Of a DNA stretch of 64,000 bases, positions 45,580 to 54,640 are shown one piece after another. The DNA is from Lachnospiraceae bacterium (GTDB lineage: Bacteria; Bacillota; Clostridia; Lachnospirales; Lachnospiraceae), in NCBI GenBank assembly GCA_016281555.1, contig JAEEIV010000055.1, positions 1 through 64,000 on the forward strand, given 5' to 3'. Under the pieces are notes generated by a model, which saw only the letters and a program-made list of their open reading frames with translations, did not search any database and was not told the origin of the DNA. Each line of letters starts with the position of its first letter. The first letter of the stretch is position 1. A program made the position numbers and the translations under genes.

Positions 45580-47310
45580 TTACTTCGCCTCGTTCCACGG
45601 GACCGGCTCCGCAAACGTTCCCGTATGATAGCCGTTGATGAGACGGATCATCAGAAGGTTCAGATACTCGTGCACCGCGTCCGGAAGCTGCGGATCGAAA
45701 TGCGAGTAGCCGATGCCGGAATCGTCCGTCATGAAGATGAATGTGCCGCCGGTCAGGATCGCTTCGGACCGGGCCGTGTACTCCGTCAGTTCGTCCGCAC
45801 CGCTCGCCATGATCGGGCAGATCCGAACGCCCTGCTCCGCCGCAGACGCGATCGCGCTCTTCAGCCGGCTCTGATGCTCAGAATTGCCGTGTGCAGGCGC
45901 GTCAAAGACGTGGAACAGGAGTTTCGTCGAGCCCGTGGTCCAGCCCTTGGAAACGGCCATTTCAAGCGCCTCGTCGAGTGCCTCCGGCGTATCGCCGCCG
46001 CCGGCCGCCTCCTGCTTCGTCAATACCGTGTAATGACTCTCATAATCCGCCGGATCCGTCACGTCCTTGAACTCGACGTAGCGGAACTTCTCTTCGTCGC
46101 CGTCGTCCCGATAAAAGAGCAATGCCAGTTTCACCCGGGAATCCGGATTCGCCCGTACCACCTGCTTGATCACGTCGCCGAGTTCTTCCCTGAGGTAACG
46201 GAGTTCGTCTCCCATCGAACCGGTCACGTCCACGACGTACATGAGTTCAATGACGTCCGCGGTCTTTTCCATATCATCAAGCGTTTCAAACGTCACGGCC
46301 ACTTCCTTCTCGCCGTTGACCGGAACCGTATGCACTTCCGAAGACTCGGGGGATGTGACGGTCAATGTGCCCGCGTTTCCGCCGAAGACGTACGCGATGC
46401 CGTTCCGGTTCGTCCGGGCCGAGTACCGTTCGCCGGATGCCGTCGTGAGCGTGACAAGCGCGTCGAATAACGGCATCCCGGCAAACGTGACCGTGACTTC
46501 GATCCGGTTCAGCGAATCCAGTCCCCACGATGCGAAGGTCTGTTCGCCGGACTCTCCGTAATACGTGCCGGAAAACTTGCCGGAAGTTTCATTCTGCTCG
46601 TTCTTTAAGAACAGTTCTTTCCACTTGAGGTAATGCGCATTGTCGTCCCACGCCGCAGCCGTCAGCTGACCCGGTTCAGGAACAGGGGGCTCGGTCTCGG
46701 GCTCCGTTTCAGGCTCCGTTTCCGTATCGGTTTCGGGCTCGGTTTCTGTTTCGGTTTCAGGCTCGGTTTCCGTATCGGTTTCAGGCTCGGTTTTCGTTTC
46801 GTCGATCAGCTCGGTTCCGGGCTCCGCATTCGTATCGGGATCTTCCCTCGAATCTCCCGGCGCCTCGACTTCGCCCGGCGTGGTTCCGCCGTAGGTGCCC
46901 TTCCCGCCCGAAGTATCGAAATAACCGGTGTCTCCCTTTCCGTCTTTCGAGTAGTATTTACCGATCTCGGCCGCGGAGAACCCGGTTTTCTCTTCGCCGG
47001 TGAACACGAAGTCACCTTCTGCGAAGGTCGCTCCCCCGGGCGCCGCCGTTCCCGAATTCTCGATTGCTGCCGCCTCCGTCGTTACCGCAGCATCCACTCC
47101 GCTCGCGGCATTGTTCTTCGGTCTGACGATCGAGTTCACGCCGATCGGGATCGCCACTGCCGCGACGACCGCAGCCGCCGCGATTCCGACCCACTTCACC
47201 CAGGAACGCTTCTTCTTTCCGATCAATGCGGGGACGTTGTCCTCCGCGTCACGAATGAGGTCGTCGCCGATCTCGTTCAAGGCATTGTTTAATTCATCCG
47301 TCTTTTTCAT
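45580..47310 (-). CDS. VWA domain membrane protein, putative anti-sigma partner
   Basis: ~35-aa cytosolic N-terminus, TM (VKWVGIAAAAVVAAVAIPIGV), ETEPET repeats, Ig-like segment, VWA MIDAS-like YVVDVTGSMGDEL; 4-nt overlap with ECF gene. Confidence 0.8.
   Translation of the reverse strand: MKKTDELNNALNEIGDDLIRDAEDNVPALIGKKKRSWVKWVGIAAAAVVAAVAIPIGVNSIVRPKNNAASGVDAAVTTEAAAIENSGTAAPGGATFAEGDFVFTGEEKTGFSAAEIGKYYSKDGKGDTGYFDTSGGKGTYGGTTPGEVEAPGDSREDPDTNAEPGTELIDETKTEPETDTETEPETETETEPETDTETEPETEPETEPPVPEPGQLTAAAWDDNAHYLKWKELFLKNEQNETSGKFSGTYYGESGEQTFASWGLDSLNRIEVTVTFAGMPLFDALVTLTTASGERYSARTNRNGIAYVFGGNAGTLTVTSPESSEVHTVPVNGEKEVAVTFETLDDMEKTADVIELMYVVDVTGSMGDELRYLREELGDVIKQVVRANPDSRVKLALLFYRDDGDEEKFRYVEFKDVTDPADYESHYTVLTKQEAAGGGDTPEALDEALEMAVSKGWTTGSTKLLFHVFDAPAHGNSEHQSRLKSAIASAAEQGVRICPIMASGADELTEYTARSEAILTGGTFIFMTDDSGIGYSHFDPQLPDAVHEYLNLLMIRLINGYHTGTFAEPVPWNEAK
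46684..46803 (-). repeat. Low-complexity tandem repeat encoding (TETEPE)n linker
   Basis: Repeated GGCTCGGTTTC(C/T)GTATCGGTTTC units within the VWA gene. Confidence 0.8.
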
Positions 47311-47873
47311 TGCCAGATTCCCTCCTGTTGAAGGACGGTTTTCAATTTCTCCCTGGTCCTGAAGAGCGCGGTCTTCACGCGGGATTCCCCGGAGCCGAAC
47401 CGCTCGGCGATCTCCTTGACCGAATCGAAGTACCAGTAGCGTCTGAGGAACATCCGCCGTTCGTTCTCGGGAAGCGTCCTTAAAAACGCGTCAATGATGC
47501 GTCCCAAGTCCGCCGCTTCCACGGCTTCCTCCACCGGATTTCCGGGCGCGGCCGGAATGCACTCTTCCAGCTCGTCGAGCGACAGGTTCGTTTCGGTCCC
47601 GCCCCGTTTTTCGGCGGTTTCGGCCCGGAACCGGTCGATCGAGATCCTTCGGACGATCTTTCCGAGATAGGTCCGCAGGTCTTCCGGATGGTGCGGCGGG
47701 ATGCTGTTCCATGCGCCGAGATACGCGTCGCTTTCGCACTCCTCCGCATCCTCGTCAGAATGCAGGATCCCGAGCGAAATCGACCTCACATACCTCGAGT
47801 ACTTCTTTTTCGCTTCTTCAATGGCCCGCTCGTCGCGGTTTTCAAACAAAGAAACGATTTCCCGGTCTTCCAC
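47307..47873 (-). CDS. ECF-type RNA polymerase sigma factor
   Basis: HSDEDAEECESDAYLGAWNSIPPHHPEDLRTYLGKIVRRISIDRFR...LRRYWYFDSVKEIAERFGSGESRVKTALFRTREKL. Confidence 0.93.
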   Translation of the reverse strand: MEDREIVSLFENRDERAIEEAKKKYSRYVRSISLGILHSDEDAEECESDAYLGAWNSIPPHHPEDLRTYLGKIVRRISIDRFRAETAEKRGGTETNLSLDELEECIPAAPGNPVEEAVEAADLGRIIDAFLRTLPENERRMFLRRYWYFDSVKEIAERFGSGESRVKTALFRTREKLKTVLQQEGIWQ

Positions 47874-48022
47874 GCTGCTCTCCTTTTTTGTCCTTCACCC
47901 ATCTACTCGGAAGAAAAACCGATTGGTTACAAAAAAATACGGGCTGTTGATCTACTCTCCATTATGGTATGTCCTTTCGGGGACCGCTCGCGCTTAGATT
48001 CTCGCTTTTATCAGCCCCTATA

Positions 48023-49573
48023 TTATTTCTCAAACATTGCCCCTTCTACTCTGAGACATAATTCGTGATACACCGGAAGGTGGTATTCCTGGACTTTGTA
48101 GGTCTCGGTTTCGGGGACGCGGATCGTGACGGTCGCGAGGTCCGACAGTTTGCTTTCCTTTTCGCCGGTGAGGGCAATGACCTTCGCCCCGCGCACGAGT
48201 GCCGCCTTCGCCGCCGAAACGCAGTTCTTCGAGTTCCCGGAGGTCGAGATCGCGATGAGGACGTCGCCTTCCCGGGCGTAGCCGTAGGCAAGCTGCGCAT
48301 AGACGTCTTCCGCGCTCACGTCGTTCGCAAACGCCGAAAGGATGCCTGACTGCGACGGCAATGAGATTGCCCGGACCGCCTCCTGGAAGGCCGGCATATC
48401 CTCGCCGAACTTCTCGCGGTACGCCTGCTTCTCCGCTTCGGACACAGGGCGCTTTTTCCGGAATCCCTTCATCAGCTCACCGACGATGTGTTCGGAATCC
48501 GCCGCGCTGCCGCCGTTCCCGCAAACGAGCACGGTCCGGTCCGCCTTCGCGGCTTCAACGAGGATGCGTCCCGCTTCGTCGATTGCCTCCCGGCAGCTTT
48601 CCAGCGCGGGATACCGGCCGAAAAGCGAATCTTTTTCAAGTCCGAGCATGGCGACCGCGATCGCTGAGACGTCGCCGATGCTTTCTCCGAGCACGGCCGG
48701 AACGATCTTACAGACTGCAAGATTCTGCGGAAGCGCTTCTTCCCGGAGCGTCTTTTCCATTTCTTCCCGGAGAAGGTCTCCGGAACGGGCGAAGATCGAG
48801 CCCGCCACGATGACCTCCGGATTGTAAAGATCCACGAGAGCGGCCAGTCCCTGACCGAACTTCCGGCCGCATTCCCGGTACACTTCCTTCGCGGTCTCAT
48901 CTCCCTCCCGGGCGGCGAGCGCGATCGTTTTCGCCGTGATCGACGGAAGGTCCGCCTCGGTCCGGCAATACGCCGCGGGGGTCCCTGCTTCAAGCGCCTG
49001 TCTCGCGTATTGCTCACCGAGCTGCTTCAATCCGCCGCCGGAACAGAAACCCTCGAAGGAGCCCTTCTTTCCGTAGCCCACGGGGCCGTCCTTCTCCAAT
49101 CGAAGGTGACCGGTCTCCCCTGCGCCGAACGACGTGCCTTCATACAACTTGCCGTCCAGAATGACGCCAGCGCCGAGCCCGGTGCCGAACGTCAGAAAAA
49201 TCATGTTCTTCGCGCCCTTGCCCGCGCCGAACTTCCATTCGGCCAGCGCGCCGGAATTGGCGTCGTTCATGAGAAACGCAGGGGCGGAGAACGCTTCGGA
49301 AAAGAGTTTCGTCACCGGCACTTCCTTCCAGCCCGGCAGATTCGGCGGCTCTAAAATGAGGCCGCGTACCGGATCCTGCGGCGAACCGCAGGAAATGCCG
49401 ATGCTTCTGACCGGGTCTCCCTGCAGGAGCACGCGGGCCGCATCGATGAGAAGCGGGATCGTTTCCTCCGATCCCGTCGTCTCAAAGGCTTCCTTTTTCA
49501 GTATCCGTCCGGTCTCATCCGCTATGCAGACGGCGGATTTGGTTCCGCCGATGTCCACTCCGAGATAATACAT
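48023..49573 (-). CDS. Fusion: ROK-family sugar kinase plus C-terminal SIS (GmhA-like) domain
   Basis: Start MYYLGVDIGGTKSAVCIADETG; LTFGTGLGAGVILDGKLYEG; C-term VLVCGNGGSAADSEHIVGELMKGF...LIAISTSGNSKNCVSAAKAALVRGAKVIALTG. Confidence 0.88.
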   Translation of the reverse strand: MYYLGVDIGGTKSAVCIADETGRILKKEAFETTGSEETIPLLIDAARVLLQGDPVRSIGISCGSPQDPVRGLILEPPNLPGWKEVPVTKLFSEAFSAPAFLMNDANSGALAEWKFGAGKGAKNMIFLTFGTGLGAGVILDGKLYEGTSFGAGETGHLRLEKDGPVGYGKKGSFEGFCSGGGLKQLGEQYARQALEAGTPAAYCRTEADLPSITAKTIALAAREGDETAKEVYRECGRKFGQGLAALVDLYNPEVIVAGSIFARSGDLLREEMEKTLREEALPQNLAVCKIVPAVLGESIGDVSAIAVAMLGLEKDSLFGRYPALESCREAIDEAGRILVEAAKADRTVLVCGNGGSAADSEHIVGELMKGFRKKRPVSEAEKQAYREKFGEDMPAFQEAVRAISLPSQSGILSAFANDVSAEDVYAQLAYGYAREGDVLIAISTSGNSKNCVSAAKAALVRGAKVIALTGEKESKLSDLATVTIRVPETETYKVQEYHLPVYHELCLRVEGAMFEK

Positions 49574-49610
49574 AATACCCTCCCGATTTCGGTCGCGCAT
49601 TGCCGGACCG

Positions 49611-49781
49611 TCAGTTTTTCTCGATCCGTGTGAGCGTCACGCTGATTTCCGGCGTTCCGTACGCGGGATTGAAGAGTTTCGCGACGTTCGCCTCATACCA
49701 GGCCTTGATCTCCGCGTCGCTCATCTCGCACTTTTCACCCTTCGTTCTGACCGTGATCGTTACGATTTGTTCTTCCGTCAT
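49611..49781 (-). CDS. Small hypothetical protein, 56 aa (below ORF-track cutoff)
   Basis: Translation MTEEQIVTITVRTKGEKCEMSDAEIKAWYEANVAKLFNPAYGTPEISVTLTRIEKN; fills the gap between flanking genes. Confidence 0.6.
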   Translation of the reverse strand: MTEEQIVTITVRTKGEKCEMSDAEIKAWYEANVAKLFNPAYGTPEISVTLTRIEKN

Positions 49782-49847
49782 ATCTTTTCTCCCGTTCTGT
49801 CTTTTGCCGGTCGTCCGGAACCGCGTTCCGGACGACCGTTTGATCTT

Positions 49848-51167
49848 TTACCAGCGGAACGTGTTCCTCGGGCGGAACCGTTTCTTTAAGTAGAACGTCA
49901 GTCCGACGAACAGCCCCGCCAGAACGACGAGGAACAAAACGAAGAATCCGTCGATCATGATGAGATTCTTCATCCGGTCCGTAGCGCGTTCTTCCGTTTC
50001 GGCTTTTTGCTTGTAGATCGGGCTTGCCGTCTCCGCCGTGTTCGAAAGGAACACGGAGCCCAGCGGATAGCCCTGATATTTATAAGTAATGAGAATGCCG
50101 CTCTCCGCCGCATTCACTTCCTTTTCCAAACGGTCGAAGGTGACGTTGTCGGGAAGCAGGATCGTGTCGCCGGAATGGATCGAAAGGAGTGTCACGTCTC
50201 CGGTCGGGATCGACAGAGGCGACGCCGTGAAGCGGTTCTCCATATTAAGCGAGGTGTCAAGTTCCGCCGGCAACACGGGCTTGAAATAATGGAATCCGTA
50301 ATCGAGCAATGACTGCGTGGAAACGTACTGGTCGCCGCTCTCGCATCCCATGACGACGACGATGAGCCGCATGCCGTCCTTTTCCGCATAGGTGACGAGG
50401 TTGTATCCGGATTCCGTCGTGTGCCCCGTTTTTCCGCAGACGACGGAGTCGTTATAGTATTCCGATGAGGGACGGATCATGAGATGCGTGTTCATCATCG
50501 GGATCTCCTTGTTCAGGAGCTCGTCGGCGTGATGCACGTAGGACTGCGCGGACGCGATCTCCAGGAAGACGTTGTTGTTGCAGAGGACCTGCATGAGCAA
50601 TGCAAGGTCGTACGCGCAGGTGTAGTGGTCCGCGTGATGCAGGCCGTTCGTATTCCGGAAGACCGTATTCACCGCGCCGAGCTCGTGCATGCGGTCGTTC
50701 ATCTTCTGCACGAACGATTCAATGCTGCCGGAAACGTGCTCCGCAAGGGCGTTCGCGACTTCATTGGCCGACGGAAGCAAAAGACCGTAGAGGCATTCTC
50801 TCAGCACCATGTCCTCGTTCCGGCGCATGCCGATGTGCGAGGATCCGGAGGGGATCATGACCGCCTTTTGCGAAAAATGGACGATGTCGCTCAAAGAACT
50901 GTTTTCCAGTGTCAGGAGCGCCGTCATGAGTTTCGTCGTGGAGGCGGGATACATGGCCTGCGTCGCATTCAGGGCATACAAAATCTCGCCGGACTCGGCG
51001 TCCATGAGGATCGCGGTCCCTGCTTTGATCTCCGGTGCTTCCGGCCAGTCCGAGGGAATGGATCCGATGATCCGGTCAATGACCTCGCGGCTCGCTGCAA
51101 AAGCAGGCTCAGCGGTCCCGGAAAGGACCGCCAAAGCCGTCAGCACGGAAAGTATGACTTTTTTCAA
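49848..51167 (-). CDS. D-alanyl-D-alanine carboxypeptidase (DacF-like, penicillin-binding protein 5/6 type)
   Basis: TTG start gives MKKVILSVLTALAVLSGTAEPAFA; YPASTTKLMTALLTLENSS (SxxK), SANEVANAL (SxN-type), CGKTGHTTESGYNLV (KTG). Confidence 0.88.
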   Translation of the reverse strand: MKKVILSVLTALAVLSGTAEPAFAASREVIDRIIGSIPSDWPEAPEIKAGTAILMDAESGEILYALNATQAMYPASTTKLMTALLTLENSSLSDIVHFSQKAVMIPSGSSHIGMRRNEDMVLRECLYGLLLPSANEVANALAEHVSGSIESFVQKMNDRMHELGAVNTVFRNTNGLHHADHYTCAYDLALLMQVLCNNNVFLEIASAQSYVHHADELLNKEIPMMNTHLMIRPSSEYYNDSVVCGKTGHTTESGYNLVTYAEKDGMRLIVVVMGCESGDQYVSTQSLLDYGFHYFKPVLPAELDTSLNMENRFTASPLSIPTGDVTLLSIHSGDTILLPDNVTFDRLEKEVNAAESGILITYKYQGYPLGSVFLSNTAETASPIYKQKAETEERATDRMKNLIMIDGFFVLFLVVLAGLFVGLTFYLKKRFRPRNTFRW

Positions 51168-53134
51168 TCTCTTTTTTCCCACTTTTTCATAAGCAGCGGC
51201 ATGAACACGCCGCCCTGCACGCTTCTTGCAATAAAGCGCTCGCTCGTTCCGGTCACGGTGTCGTACCAATCGGAGAACGGCACCCGCGTCGGGGTTTCTT
51301 TCAGATACTTCGCCATCGGCGCCGCGAACCGGCTGAACTGGGCGCGGTCCTTCGAGAGCGCCGCCACCCACATGGACCAGTCGGATTTCGTGTAAGCGGC
51401 ACGGGAATCGAGCGGCAGACCGAATTCGTTCTGCTTCGTCTCGTAGAAGGCGAGTTCCTTCTCGTAGAAGGACTCCGGGAAGAGATCGAACCCGAACAGC
51501 TTATCCCAGACGACGTTGTATTTCTGGCTCCAGCCGATGCCGTCGAACGTAAGATAGGTATGTCCCTCGGGTGAAGTCGCGCGTCTGATCCAGCTCTCGG
51601 CAAGCGATTCCGCCTTTTTCCGGTATTCTTCCGCCTCTTCCGTCTTTCCGATCGCGTTCAGAATATAGCCGAATGCGGCAATGCCCATCACGGCCTTCGC
51701 GGACAGGTTCACGTTTCTCGCAAGGTGACCCGCAAAGTCGTCGGTGCAGAGCTGCTCGCCCGGATCCTCGCCGTACTCGAGAAGGTAGCGGCACCAGGTC
51801 CGTAAGAGGTCAAGGTTTTCTCCGGCCAGAGCGAAGTCTCCGTCCGCCTTGCCGGCCGCCGCCAGCATGAGCAGCATGTTCGCGGATTCCTCCACCGGCA
51901 TCTGCTTCTTGAAATCGTAGGCGTCGAATTCCGCCGGATAGAGATAGAGCGGCGCCGGCGTCACGCCGTCCGCCTGCAGTTTCGGCCGGCGGAGCGAGGC
52001 GTAGACCTGACCGATGAGCGTCGGATAGCGACCCGCGTCGTGGGGTGCGAAATCGTAGTGCCAGATCGGCATCTTCGCGAATTTCAGGATCGGGCGGCAC
52101 ATGCCGCGAACGAGTTCGGGCGCGGCTAAAAGGAACAGCGGCACCGACGGATAGCTGACGTCCACCGTGGCGGCGCAGCCGTTCGAATCGTCTTCCTTGG
52201 AAATGAAGAGAACGTCTCCGTTCCCGTCGGCGACGAGCTTGTGCGCGGCAATGGTCTGGCGGTACGCGGCCGTCACGATGAGCGCGTAATCCGCTCCGCC
52301 GACTTCTCGTGCCTCTTGCAGAAGATCATTGTCAAACCGGCGGCAGCGTTCGAGGATCTCGTCCTTCCGGACGCGGAACTCTTCCAGCGCTTCGGTGATC
52401 GTCTTTCCGTTCCGCGCGTAATATGCGGGAAGGAGGCGGCCGAAATAGTTGATCGAAGCCGTGTCGTCGTAACCGACGAGCAGGGTCGCCGTGCCTTCCT
52501 CTTCCGTCGTTTTGAAAAAGCGGATGCCGACGTGCGGGCTTCCGGGGGCATCGTCGATCTCTCCGTCAGCCGAGGCCAAGAACAGATATCCCCAGTCGAT
52601 CGTGATCTTATCTCCGGCGCCGGAGACCGGTTTCTGCCGAAGCTGTCCCATGTAGCCGTATTTCATGCCCTTGGACTCAAAGAAATCGATCCGCATCGGC
52701 GGCACGTTCGCATCCGCGCTGCAATGCTTGTCCGGGAAAGTCAGCCCGTAACTCACCCGGTGCGGTTTTCCGTCCGTGAATTCCGTCTTGAACTCGACGT
52801 AGGTGATCGGCGCAGAGAGCACGTCCAAATCATCCAGAAGCAGCGGGGACGTGAATTTCACGGTGAACCGGACGCCGTATTCTTCCATCACGTATTCCGA
52901 GGAAAGCGGCGTCACGTTTTCCGCCACGAGTTTCATCGGACTCTTTCCGCTCCGTCCGAGGAAGCGCATCAATTGTCCGTCCACGGAAACGTACGAATAA
53001 ATCGGCTTTTCCACGTCCGACCAGTGCCTCACGTCCGCAGCCGTCGGCAGAACGCCCGTGTCCCAGAGTGAGAAAAACGGATCATGGATGAACAGCGGTA
53101 CGGCGGGCAACGAAGAATAGTTTTTCATAAGCAT
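51164..53134 (-). CDS. DUF4965/glutaminase A-like family protein
   Basis: YSSLPAVPLFIHDPFFSLWD...HWSDVEKPIYSYVSVDGQLMRFLG...ALIVTAAYRQTIAAHKLVADGNGDVLFISKEDDSNGCAATVDVSYPSVPLFLL. Confidence 0.85.
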   Translation of the reverse strand: MLMKNYSSLPAVPLFIHDPFFSLWDTGVLPTAADVRHWSDVEKPIYSYVSVDGQLMRFLGRSGKSPMKLVAENVTPLSSEYVMEEYGVRFTVKFTSPLLLDDLDVLSAPITYVEFKTEFTDGKPHRVSYGLTFPDKHCSADANVPPMRIDFFESKGMKYGYMGQLRQKPVSGAGDKITIDWGYLFLASADGEIDDAPGSPHVGIRFFKTTEEEGTATLLVGYDDTASINYFGRLLPAYYARNGKTITEALEEFRVRKDEILERCRRFDNDLLQEAREVGGADYALIVTAAYRQTIAAHKLVADGNGDVLFISKEDDSNGCAATVDVSYPSVPLFLLAAPELVRGMCRPILKFAKMPIWHYDFAPHDAGRYPTLIGQVYASLRRPKLQADGVTPAPLYLYPAEFDAYDFKKQMPVEESANMLLMLAAAGKADGDFALAGENLDLLRTWCRYLLEYGEDPGEQLCTDDFAGHLARNVNLSAKAVMGIAAFGYILNAIGKTEEAEEYRKKAESLAESWIRRATSPEGHTYLTFDGIGWSQKYNVVWDKLFGFDLFPESFYEKELAFYETKQNEFGLPLDSRAAYTKSDWSMWVAALSKDRAQFSRFAAPMAKYLKETPTRVPFSDWYDTVTGTSERFIARSVQGGVFMPLLMKKWEKRD

Positions 53135-53141
53135 CGTCCTT

Positions 53142-54620
53142 TCATCCTACGAGATGGAATACGTTTACGAGCAGAAGACCTGCCATACCGTAATAGGTCA
53201 CGACGGCAATGAGGTCGTTGATGGTCGTGATCAGCGGACCGGACGCGACGGCGGGGTCCACCTTGATTTTGTTGAAGAACATCGGGATCAGCGTGCCGAC
53301 CATGCTCGCGACGATCATTGCCGTCCAGAGGGCGAGGCCGACACAGCCGGAGTACAGGAACGCCTCACCGGCGGCCTTTCCCTGAAATACCATGATGTAG
53401 GCGCCGACGAGACCGAAGGCGCTCAGGCCGAGAATGCAGCCGTTCGTGAGACCGACGCGCATTTCCTTCAGCACGAATTTCAGTTTCGCGGTGCCGTTCA
53501 GGCTTTCATCCGTCAGAACGCGGATCGTCACGGCCAGTGACTGCGTGCCGGAGTTTCCTGCCATGTCAAGGATCAGCGACTGGAAGCAAATGACGAGTGG
53601 GATCACCGCGACGATGCCCTGGAAAATGCCGACGACCGACGAAACCACGAGTCCGAAGCCGAGCAGGGCAATGAGCCACGGAAGACGTTTCCGGACGCTC
53701 TTGAAAAGCGGCTCGTTCAAATCTTCCTCTTCGGTCAAACCTGCCAACTTCGCGTAGTCTTCGCCGAGCTCGTCATCGACCGCTTCGACGAGGTCATTGG
53801 CCGTGATGACGCCGATGATCTTCGAATCCTTGTCGAGGACGGGGATGGAGTCTTCCGAATAGGAACGGAGTCTTTCGATCTCGTCCGAAATGTCGTCGTG
53901 GTCTCCGACGTACGGGTAGGACGTCGTGATGATGCTCTCGAGGTCGCTCCCGTCACGGGCCCGGATCAGGTCCTTCAGGTCAATGGCGCCGTAAAAGGTG
54001 CCGTCTTTTTCCGTCACGTAAATCGTGGAAATGTTGTCGTTGTCGCCGGACTGACGGATCAGCTCCTTCATCGCCGCCTTCACGGACAGGCCGCGTTCGA
54101 TCACGATGAAGTTCGTCGTCATCATGCTGCCGACTTCACCGTCCTCGTACGAGGTGATGAGTTCGATGTCTTCCTTCGCCTCTTCGTCCATCTTTTCGAC
54201 GATGAGGTCACGGTATTCCTCCGGCAGCTGTTCCAGAATGTCGACCGCGTCGTCGGCGTCCATCTCTTCCAGGATGTCCGCGGATTTCTCCGCGCCGATC
54301 TCACGGAAGTAATCTTCTACTTCTTCCAAATAGGCGAAGACTTCGGACGTCCGCTCCACGCCGAGTGCCGTATACAGCTTTTTCCGTTCCTCCTTGGAGA
54401 GTTCCGGAAACGCCTTCGCGATGTCGGCGTCGTGGTACCCGCTTAAGGTCTCGGCCAGTTTTTCCTGAGATTCGTCCGAGCGGATCGCGTTCAGGATCTC
54501 CTGCACTACGACCGCTTCATAGTCGATGTCTTCGGGCGCTTCCGTTTCTTCGACTTCTGCCGCTGCCGTCTCCTGCAGTTTTTCTTCCATCGGTTCTTTC
54601 AATCTTTCTTTCTCTTCCAT
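53142..54620 (-). CDS. mgtE: Magnesium transporter MgtE
   Basis: MgtE_N, CBS pair, TM domain with GNSGTQSLAVTIR; start MEEKERLKEP with GGAGGACG RBS (ORF-track start 54824 too long). Confidence 0.93.
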   Translation of the reverse strand: MEEKERLKEPMEEKLQETAAAEVEETEAPEDIDYEAVVVQEILNAIRSDESQEKLAETLSGYHDADIAKAFPELSKEERKKLYTALGVERTSEVFAYLEEVEDYFREIGAEKSADILEEMDADDAVDILEQLPEEYRDLIVEKMDEEAKEDIELITSYEDGEVGSMMTTNFIVIERGLSVKAAMKELIRQSGDNDNISTIYVTEKDGTFYGAIDLKDLIRARDGSDLESIITTSYPYVGDHDDISDEIERLRSYSEDSIPVLDKDSKIIGVITANDLVEAVDDELGEDYAKLAGLTEEEDLNEPLFKSVRKRLPWLIALLGFGLVVSSVVGIFQGIVAVIPLVICFQSLILDMAGNSGTQSLAVTIRVLTDESLNGTAKLKFVLKEMRVGLTNGCILGLSAFGLVGAYIMVFQGKAAGEAFLYSGCVGLALWTAMIVASMVGTLIPMFFNKIKVDPAVASGPLITTINDLIAVVTYYGMAGLLLVNVFHLVG

Positions 54621-54640
54621 AACGTCCTCCTCTCCGGAAG

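Noticed and set aside
46684-46803. Short regularly spaced repeats considered as a CRISPR-like array
   Set aside because: In-frame low-complexity (TETEPE)n linker coding sequence; no spacers, no cas genes.
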